In this document: positions 1 through 5,404 of the stretch, piece by piece | How positions within the stretch are numbered: position 1 is the stretch's first letter | How the letters are laid out: each line of letters opens with the position of its first letter | Assembly (NCBI GenBank): GCA_020444765.1 | Contig: JAGRHW010000240.1 | Span: forward strand, 1-5,783 | Origin: Gammaproteobacteria bacterium | GTDB lineage: Bacteria; Pseudomonadota; Gammaproteobacteria; Granulosicoccales; Granulosicoccaceae | DNA length: 5,783 bases | Reading direction: 5' to 3' | Notes under the pieces: generated by a model | Seen by the model: the letters and a program-made list of their open reading frames with translations, nothing else | Told to the model about the DNA's origin: nothing | The model's database searches: none | Position numbers and translations under genes: made by a program

Positions 1-490
1 TGGAGCCCAGGAAAGCGTTGAAAAGATCCAGGCTTTCTGTAAATCTGTCCTGCCGGTTCAACTCGCAATGTTGGCAATCGGCGATTGTTGTAACGATCGT
101 CCTTGTGTTGCTCAAGTATAAATCGGCAAGCGCGGCACTATTCAGTTCGTGTATACAATGCAACTGCGGATTTATTTTATCCGCCGTCTTTACGGTTTTT
201 ATGCAGGCAATCAATGCAAGTGGCTTTTCCTGGTAAACCACACGGTTAACGCGGTGTTTCACTTCAATAGCCTGTTCAGGACAAGCTGCCGCACACAGTC
301 CGCAATCCCGGCAGTCGGAAGCATTCAATTGTATTTGATTATCGACAAGGCTGATTGCCTCGTCAGGACAGGCATCACGACAGTTTACGCAGTTTGAAAA
401 CAATCGGCCGTGTCGGATACATTTTTGCTGATTGACGGTCGGAAAACCGCTTTCCTGCAAGCGGTTTTTTATTTTTGTCCAGGCGCCCAT
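1..490 (-). CDS. 4Fe-4S ferredoxin-like protein, C-terminus cut by window edge
   Basis: An open frame of 163 codons starts at ATG 488-490 and runs off the left edge without a stop. It starts 15 bp after the chaperone stop, so it looks like the last visible gene of the operon. Two cluster motifs are visible: C24-x9-C34-x2-C37-x3-C41-Pro and the classical C60-x2-C63-x2-C66-x3-C70-Pro. Both are followed by the Ala-Ile typical of bacterial ferredoxins. Further cysteines at C96, C112, C139 and C142 (a C-x2-C pair) lie in the C-terminal part and could bind another metal. From memory, similar proteins occur beside Tat-exported molybdoenzymes and formate dehydrogenases, usually without an assigned role. 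I infer a cytoplasmic electron-transfer or maturation protein. No Tat or Sec signal is seen. The ribosome-binding site is weak, which fits translational coupling. The two-cluster assignment is firm; the function is open. Confidence 0.85.
   Translation of the reverse strand, partial: MGAWTKIKNRLQESGFPTVNQQKCIRHGRLFSNCVNCRDACPDEAISLVDNQIQLNASDCRDCGLCAAACPEQAIEVKHRVNRVVYQEKPLALIACIKTVKTADKINPQLHCIHELNSAALADLYLSNTRTIVTTIADCQHCELNRQDRFTESLDLFNAFLGS
443..476 (+). terminator. Terminator-like hairpin on the strand opposite the operon
   Basis: A perfect 10-bp inverted repeat (443-452 pairing with 459-468) encloses a 6-nt loop. On the plus strand it runs into T6-A-T5, the form of an intrinsic terminator. 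It lies inside codons 8-16 of the minus-strand ferredoxin gene. On the minus strand the T run is only four long, so it should not strongly stop operon transcription. It may end antisense transcripts, or it may be a chance product of the codons. Confidence 0.4.
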
Positions 491-505
491 GCGGTAAACC
501 CGGCA

Positions 506-1276
506 CTACCAGCTTGGCGAATGCCCCGGCATATATTGCATGACCACGGCCTCCGGCAGCGCTTTTCTCTGCGTGATTCTTTTCTCGATTGCTTCCCGGT
601 CGGGGCGCGGTTCGGCAAGAATTTCCGCAAAGCAATCCCTCATCGATTCGAAATACAACTCCGTCAACTCTCCCAGGAATGCATAAAAGGACAGCCGGCA
701 ACGCTCGGATACACGCTGGCTGAATCTGTTCAGCCAGCGAAACAGATGTTCGTCATAAAAATCTGCAAGATCACGCAATACCGTCATATCGGGTTCGCTG
801 TTACGCATGACGGTGGAGAAAAACTGCATTTGGCAAACCAGATGATCATCGCTGCGTATCCGCCAGTTTTCAGCGCTCATACCGTATTTTTTATAGGTTT
901 CACGAACGTCGAACATGGCATCCTGGCAAACCAGGTTCTCATCGTCTATCCACACCGACTCCAGCGGCGAGGCTCGATAGGTGTGATTAAGATAAATCGC
1001 GGCATAGTCACAAGCCAACTCATCCAGCAGACCGCTGCCGTCAGCGGTTATTAACTGCTCCAGACATTCATCCAGCGATTTTATCACCAGGCTTGCCTTT
1101 TCATGGTTTAACTGCAAGCCCAACCCTTCTGAAAAACGGTAATCGGCCAGGATGTCTGTTTGTTCTTTGCTGATTTCCCGGTCATGCAGAAGCGCCAGTA
1201 ACTCAAGATCCGCGGCCATGGCCGCGAACAAGGGTTTCAGCAGCGCACGGAAATCCTCATCTGCTTCGCCCATCAT
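506..1276 (-). CDS. TorD/DmsD-family molybdoenzyme chaperone
   Basis: This 256-residue, mainly alpha-helical protein resembles the TorD/DmsD/NarJ family of cytoplasmic chaperones. These bind the Tat signal of a molybdoenzyme and help insert the molybdopterin cofactor before export. Family-like features are the Leu-Ala-Cys-Asp-Tyr-Ala-Ala-Ile-Tyr-Leu helix (residues 87-96), Pro-Leu-Glu-Ser-Val-Trp (104-109), Asp-His-Leu-Val-Cys-Gln-Met-Gln-Phe (144-152) and the Glu-His-Leu-Phe-x-Trp-Leu-x-x-Phe helix (176-185). It has no signal peptide or membrane segment. The length is slightly above the usual 200-230 residues, with an extra charged C-terminal tail ending in Pro-Ser-Trp. The start ATG overlaps the TGA of the upstream Fe-S gene (ATGA), a typical coupled junction. 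A second ATG follows directly, so the start could be one codon later. Its partner is most likely the catalytic subunit two genes upstream. Confidence 0.87.
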   Translation of the reverse strand: MMGEADEDFRALLKPLFAAMAADLELLALLHDREISKEQTDILADYRFSEGLGLQLNHEKASLVIKSLDECLEQLITADGSGLLDELACDYAAIYLNHTYRASPLESVWIDDENLVCQDAMFDVRETYKKYGMSAENWRIRSDDHLVCQMQFFSTVMRNSEPDMTVLRDLADFYDEHLFRWLNRFSQRVSERCRLSFYAFLGELTELYFESMRDCFAEILAEPRPDREAIEKRITQRKALPEAVVMQYMPGHSPSW

Positions 1277-1950
1277 GATTTATCCACATCCACCACACCC
1301 TTGCGGTGCGGAACGAAGCGGATCGACGGGTTGGTGAGTTCCGGATCGGCCATACCTTTAACCTGCCGCGTGGTTTTTTCCTCCGGTCCTATGGCTTTGG
1401 TATCCAGACTTGAATCGGCGATCTTGTCGATCGGCCCGATATCGAGCACCCGCATCATACAGGCCATCACGCAGTAGGGCTTGCGGCCTGCATCGATTTC
1501 ATCGACACACATATTGCATTTTTTAACGGTATTATCCACCGGGTCAAACTGTGGCGCTCCGTACGGGCAAGCCGCTTCACAACGCCGGCAGCCTATACAC
1601 AAGGTTGAGTCGATATCGACAATCCCGTCTTTTTTGCGTTTATAAATTGCACCTGTCGGGCAGGTCGGCAAACAGGCGGGTTTTTCGCAATGATTACAGG
1701 ACATGTTGACCTTGTAAGCATAAACGTCCGGATAGGTCCCGCCTTCTATGTACATCACCCGCCTGAATCTCGGACCGGGCGGCAGACCGTTTTTATCCTT
1801 GCAGGCTATCTCGCAGGCCCGGCAGCCGATACAATCGATATTGTTATGCACAAAGCCAAGCTGCATTGTTGGAACAACCGGGTTGTAAGCAACCTTGTCG
1901 CGTTGTTCCACGGCCTTTTTCAAATTCTCTTTATCAAGTTTTTTTGCCAT
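1273..1950 (-). CDS. DmsB-like electron-transfer subunit with four 4Fe-4S clusters
   Basis: This 225-residue protein matches the iron-sulfur subunit of DMSO-reductase-type complexes. It passes electrons between the molybdenum subunit and its redox partner. All sixteen ligand cysteines are present: C40/C43/C46/C50, C85/C88/C93/C97, C118/C121/C124/C128 and C145/C148/C160/C164. The spacing follows DmsB: the second motif is C-x2-C-x4-C-x3-C-Pro and the fourth has an 11-residue gap. Cys-Ile-Gly-Cys-Arg-Arg-Cys-Glu-Ala-Ala-Cys-Pro-Tyr-Gly-Ala-Pro-Gln is especially DmsB-like. In the fourth motif Met replaces the usual proline after the last cysteine, a small deviation. There is no signal sequence or membrane anchor, so export by hitchhiking with the Tat-bearing catalytic subunit is expected. 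It starts 31 bp after the catalytic gene and overlaps the chaperone gene by 4 bp. The substrate of the complex cannot be told from this subunit. Confidence 0.95.
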   Translation of the reverse strand: MAKKLDKENLKKAVEQRDKVAYNPVVPTMQLGFVHNNIDCIGCRACEIACKDKNGLPPGPRFRRVMYIEGGTYPDVYAYKVNMSCNHCEKPACLPTCPTGAIYKRKKDGIVDIDSTLCIGCRRCEAACPYGAPQFDPVDNTVKKCNMCVDEIDAGRKPYCVMACMMRVLDIGPIDKIADSSLDTKAIGPEEKTTRQVKGMADPELTNPSIRFVPHRKGVVDVDKS

Positions 1951-1957
1951 CGTCTAT

Positions 1958-1963
1958 TCCTCA
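1958..1963 (-). promoter_or_regulatory. Ribosome-binding site of the Fe-S subunit
   Basis: On the minus strand TGAGGA lies 7 nt before the ATG at 1948-1950. This supports that start and independent initiation in the 31-bp gap after the catalytic gene. Confidence 0.75.
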
Positions 1964-1981
1964 ATACCACCGGACTGATTA

Positions 1982-4540
1982 CTAATTATCACGTCTGAAG
2001 ACATGGCTTCGCGCCGTTGCCAGCTGATCCCAGCCAGGCCGATGCGCGAGACTTGTTTTCTTGATGTTCACCAGCACGGTGTTATAGGCAAACGCACCGG
2101 CGGGGCTCGGTTCATCCTTGGTCAGCACATCGGGGTTACCGGACCGATCGACACCGTTTTCATCGAGATCCAGCCAGGCGCCTTCATAGATCACCAGAAC
2201 GCCCGGCATCAATCGCTCTGTCACATAGACCGGTACAACGACCTTGCCCCGGTCATTCCAGACTTCCACGGTATCTCCGGTTTTGATGCCGAGTTTACGC
2301 GCATCGCTTGCATTGACGGTGACTTCCTGTTCGTAGGTCTCCCGCAACCAGGGAATATTGTTAAAGATCGAATGCGTGCGCCAGCGCGGATGCGGCGAAA
2401 TCAGATGATAGGGATACGTATCGGCCGTCTTGTGTTTCAGCCATTCAAACGGTTCGATCCATTTGGGAATCGACGGGACATGATAACCATAACGGGTTCT
2501 GGTCCAGTCCTCGATGTGCGCAAGCTCGCTGCAAAGAATCTCAATGCGTCCGGACGGCGTCTGCCAGGGCACGCCTTTTTCGACATTATCCTGAAACGCC
2601 ACATGTGGCCGGTCAAGGTTGAACTTGTAAACGCCGCGTTTCTTGAATTCCTCCCAGCTCATGGTTACGCCCTGATGAGCCATTACCTTGTGGTTCCACC
2701 AGTCACTCAGATAGGCTTCGTCGACGGCGTCATTGGTGTAGAAGTAATTGCGGTTGGCCTTGGGGTTATAACGCTCGCCGAAACCGAGCCGATAAGCCAA
2801 CTCTGTAAAAACCTGCATATCGGTTTTGCTTTCACCCATTGGCTCGATGACCTTGGGCCGGTGAATATAATAATGCCCTTTGTACCAGGGCAAAGCGACA
2901 TCGTGGCGTTCAAAATGTGTTGCGATGGGGAACAGGACATCGGCATAAAGACCGGACGGTGTTATCGTCGAATCCATGCAAACGACCAGTTCCAGTTTAT
3001 TGATTGCCTCGATTTCTTTGTTGATATTGGTCAGCTGATTGAACCAGTCGGAACCCTGCCAGAAAATCCCCTTGATATTTGGTATCACACCGTCGTACTG
3101 ATCGTCTCGCGGCCAGAGCCCGGCTTCCTCTCTGCTCACATTCGGATAGTTCAACACGATGTGCGCCCAGCGATCGGATTTGATCGCCGCGTACCAGACA
3201 TTGGCATATTCATCGTAAGGGTAGGCCACACCTTCGGCATGCCAGGCCTTGCCGACACCTTCGGCGCAGCCGCCCAGTTTGCCGATATTGCCGGTCATCG
3301 CCTGTAAGGCCGCGCCCATGCGGCTGTATTGTTCGCCGTAGGCATTTCTTCCCGGTGACCAGGATGCTTTCAGTGCAGCGGGTTTGGTGGTCGCATACAT
3401 ATCGGCCAGCTTGATGATATCGGCCGCCGGGACGCCACAAATCTCGGCCGCCCATTCCGGCGTCTTTGGAATATCGTCGTATTTGCCGAGAATATAGTCC
3501 TTGAAGTTTTCCTGCCCGTTGACCGATTGTCCGGCCCAGTCGGGCATGGTTCCGGCATCCATGCCCTGAGTGAACCTGTCGATAAACGCCTGGTCCTGCA
3601 GATTATTGGTGAAAATATAGTGAGCCATACCGGCCATCATGGCCGCATCCGTATTGGGCCGGATGGGAATCCACCAGGCATCATAGGCCGAAGCGGAGTC
3701 GGTATACTGCGGATCGACAAGCACGAATTTACAACCCCGTTGCCTGGCCAGACGCATGTAGTAAAAGGTATTGCCGCCGTGAAACGTATAGGCCGGGTTC
3801 CAGCCCCACATAATGATCAGCTTGGAGTGAGCATAGGTATCGTCTTCGTTGCCATCTTCGATGGTGCCGAAAGTCCAGCGGGAACTGGTGGTTGTACCCT
3901 GATAAGACGGCACAGACCAGGAATTGGTTCGACAACCGAACATGCCGAGAAAACGACCAAGCAGCCCTTCGATCTGATCTGATTTATGCAACACGCCGTA
4001 TGACGCGCCGGCATAACTCTGATCCAGAATCGCCTGAGGTCCGTAGGTCGCCTTGATATGCTTCATTTTATCGGCGACGAAACTCAACGCCTCATCCCAG
4101 GATACGCGTTTGAACTTGCCCTCTCCACGCTCCCCGACCCGTATCATCGGGTATAACAATCGTTCCGCGGAATACAAACGTGAGCGATAAGAGCGACCCC
4201 GCAGGCAGGCCCGCAACTGCGGCTCTTCTTCGGTATCCTTGCCGAACTCACCATCGGCCTGATAGCGCCCGTCATCCGTTGAAAGTCGGACGATAACATC
4301 ACCTTTTTTATGCGCGACCAGCATATGACGCGATCCGCAGTTGTGCGCGCAGCTTGTAACAACCGTCTCCAACTGATCGTCGGTCGGATAGGGTTCATAG
4401 GCAAACGCCTTGGCGGATTTGGATGTAACCAACCCGCTTGCACCCAATGAACCTGCAACTGCAGCACTGGATTTCATAAACGTCCTGCGATTGACGCGTA
4501 GCGAGGCGTTGACGATTTTTTCCAATTTTCCCAGATCCAT
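1982..4540 (-). CDS. Periplasmic molybdopterin oxidoreductase, DMSO-reductase family catalytic subunit
   Basis: This 852-residue protein is a Mo-bis-MGD enzyme related to DmsA. The N-terminus carries a twin-arginine signal, Asn-Arg-Arg-Thr-Phe-Met-Lys (17-23), then a hydrophobic stretch and a likely cleavage near residues 45-47. The Fe-S domain follows, with C64-x3-C68 and C112-Leu-Arg-Gly-Arg-Ser; the third expected cysteine is replaced by H72. The stretch after C112 (Tyr-Pro-Met, then Gly-Glu-Arg-Gly-Glu-Gly-Lys-Phe) is very DmsA-like. S209 is my best candidate for the molybdenum ligand, by alignment from memory. Cofactor-binding segments include Leu-Thr/Met-Thr-Gly-Asn-Ile-Gly-Lys (near 415-421), His-Pro-Arg-Trp-Arg-Thr-His-Ser (717-724) and the C-terminal Asn-Ala-Ser-Asp-Ala (743-747), with Gly-Ala-Trp and Asn-Gly-Val-Asp-Arg near 787-799. 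About 25 residues extend past the usual end. The start is set by a good ribosome-binding site and the Tat motif; the frame stays open 58 codons further upstream, but that part lies inside the cytochrome gene. The substrate is unknown. Confidence 0.95.
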   Translation of the reverse strand: MDLGKLEKIVNASLRVNRRTFMKSSAAVAGSLGASGLVTSKSAKAFAYEPYPTDDQLETVVTSCAHNCGSRHMLVAHKKGDVIVRLSTDDGRYQADGEFGKDTEEEPQLRACLRGRSYRSRLYSAERLLYPMIRVGERGEGKFKRVSWDEALSFVADKMKHIKATYGPQAILDQSYAGASYGVLHKSDQIEGLLGRFLGMFGCRTNSWSVPSYQGTTTSSRWTFGTIEDGNEDDTYAHSKLIIMWGWNPAYTFHGGNTFYYMRLARQRGCKFVLVDPQYTDSASAYDAWWIPIRPNTDAAMMAGMAHYIFTNNLQDQAFIDRFTQGMDAGTMPDWAGQSVNGQENFKDYILGKYDDIPKTPEWAAEICGVPAADIIKLADMYATTKPAALKASWSPGRNAYGEQYSRMGAALQAMTGNIGKLGGCAEGVGKAWHAEGVAYPYDEYANVWYAAIKSDRWAHIVLNYPNVSREEAGLWPRDDQYDGVIPNIKGIFWQGSDWFNQLTNINKEIEAINKLELVVCMDSTITPSGLYADVLFPIATHFERHDVALPWYKGHYYIHRPKVIEPMGESKTDMQVFTELAYRLGFGERYNPKANRNYFYTNDAVDEAYLSDWWNHKVMAHQGVTMSWEEFKKRGVYKFNLDRPHVAFQDNVEKGVPWQTPSGRIEILCSELAHIEDWTRTRYGYHVPSIPKWIEPFEWLKHKTADTYPYHLISPHPRWRTHSIFNNIPWLRETYEQEVTVNASDARKLGIKTGDTVEVWNDRGKVVVPVYVTERLMPGVLVIYEGAWLDLDENGVDRSGNPDVLTKDEPSPAGAFAYNTVLVNIKKTSLAHRPGWDQLATARSHVFRRDN

Positions 4541-4541
4541 T

Positions 4542-5339
4542 CTAATTCCCCTGATTGGCTGCTTGCTTTTGATTGCTTGTCGAAGGATTTTCCGGTTTTG
4601 GGTATTTATGCCTGGCTCCGATGGGCGCTTCGGCTTCTCCCGGCCATTGTTTTTCAGAGTAGGGAAACCAGATCCGGTACCAGGCTCTGCCGCCGTGACA
4701 GCCATAACAGACATCCGAATCGGCTGCGCCGAGCTCTTCGATTTTCTCAGCGTTCAGAAACTCTATGCCCTGATGTCTTTCGGTCTTGATTGCCAGATGA
4801 CAAGTCAGGCAGTTATCACCGAATAGCGAGGCGCTTTTTATCCAGGGCTCCGGCAAACCCATTCTCGTGTAATTGTTCTGCCCGTGGCACATAACGCAAA
4901 CATACGGGTCTACCTGTTTTCGCATCGTTAAATTGGCTTGTATGCCGACGCCGGATTCACTGACCTCTTCTCGCGGATCATTGCCCTGATGACAGGTATT
5001 GCATTTCAGCGTCATGACCTGTTGGGCATAGGCGGATTTCATGTGTCTGCGGTGAAAAGTATCCTGCTCCCCGGCATAGGTACGCAATGTCTGATACCAG
5101 GCCAGGGATTCGGCGGTTTGCAGGCCCGCCGGGCTTTCTTTCAAGACCTCCCTATCAAGTACATCCTGATGGCAGGCCAGGCATTGTTCGTTGGTGGCCG
5201 ATTCAATCGCCGGAGAAAAATGAATCGGATCCCAACGCGCCTCATGGTATTGCTCTGCTTTTGAAGGCTCGGCATGCGCCGGAAAAATTACCCAAAGCCA
5301 GCAAAGAGCAGCGGCCAGCAGTATCTGTTTATCTGACAT
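4542..5339 (-). CDS. Secreted pentaheme cytochrome c
   Basis: This 265-residue protein has a Sec signal peptide (hydrophobic residues 6-19, likely cleavage after Ala-His-Ala at 23) and five C-x2-C-H heme c sites: C53-H57, C113-H117, C148-H152, C177-H181 and C211-H215. The mature part has six other histidines (32, 40, 96, 99, 189, 244), enough for bis-histidine ligation of all five hemes, though that is inference. The C-terminal tail (from about 245) is polar and low in complexity, rich in Pro, Asn, Gln and Ser. There is no NapC/NrfH-type membrane anchor, so it should be a soluble or loosely attached periplasmic protein. Its stop lies one base before the catalytic subunit start. That tight coupling implies it is the electron partner of the molybdoenzyme. 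I do not recognise a named family beyond multiheme cytochrome c. Confidence 0.95.
   Translation of the reverse strand: MSDKQILLAAALCWLWVIFPAHAEPSKAEQYHEARWDPIHFSPAIESATNEQCLACHQDVLDREVLKESPAGLQTAESLAWYQTLRTYAGEQDTFHRRHMKSAYAQQVMTLKCNTCHQGNDPREEVSESGVGIQANLTMRKQVDPYVCVMCHGQNNYTRMGLPEPWIKSASLFGDNCLTCHLAIKTERHQGIEFLNAEKIEELGAADSDVCYGCHGGRAWYRIWFPYSEKQWPGEAEAPIGARHKYPKPENPSTSNQKQAANQGN
4546..4552 (-). promoter_or_regulatory. Ribosome-binding site fixing the catalytic subunit start
   Basis: AGGGGAA on the minus strand sits in the last codons of the cytochrome gene, with its AGGGG core 7 nt before the ATG at 4538-4540. It decides between this start and in-frame ATGs upstream, which would place the Tat motif about 75 residues from the N-terminus. 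Confidence 0.75.
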
Positions 5340-5347
5340 CGAACCAA

Positions 5348-5354
5348 CTCCTTT
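5348..5354 (-). promoter_or_regulatory. Strong ribosome-binding site of the cytochrome gene
   Basis: AAAGGAG on the minus strand lies 8 nt before the ATG at 5337-5339. It is the best match to the anti-Shine-Dalgarno sequence in the window, in keeping with high or independent translation of the cytochrome. Confidence 0.8.
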
Positions 5355-5364
5355 ACATCAAGTC

Positions 5365-5387
5365 GGGCAGTGTGAAATACACTGCCC
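5365..5387 (-). promoter_or_regulatory. Perfect intercistronic stem-loop
   Basis: A 9-bp perfect inverted repeat (5365-5373 with 5379-5387, GGGCAGTGT in the stem) encloses a 5-nt loop in the 65-bp gap between the Met-rich gene and the cytochrome gene. No T run follows on either strand, so it is not a classical intrinsic terminator. A second, imperfect palindrome centred on CAATTG lies next to it at about 5386-5400. It may protect the 3' end of the upstream message, or attenuate or process the transcript, so that the first gene is expressed at a different level from the redox genes. Confidence 0.6.
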
Positions 5388-5404
5388 AGCAATTGCCTGG
5401 ATTG

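Noticed and set aside
410..1054. Plus-strand open frame (214 codons) opposite the chaperone and ferredoxin genes
   Set aside because: It is antisense to two supported genes, has no motif, and the terminator-like hairpin lies inside its first part.
1211..1226. Perfect 16-bp GC-rich palindrome
   Set aside because: It encodes Ala-Ala-Met-Ala-Ala in the chaperone and is explained by these codons; nothing else suggests an operator.
2003..3307. Long plus-strand open frame (434 codons) opposite the molybdoenzyme gene
   Set aside because: It lies wholly antisense to a gene with clear family motifs, shows no recognisable domain and has the composition expected of a reverse-complement shadow.
4541..4714. 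Possible 58-residue longer N-terminus of the molybdoenzyme
   Set aside because: It overlaps the cytochrome coding region, and the later ATG has a good ribosome-binding site and puts the twin-arginine motif at the proper distance from the start.
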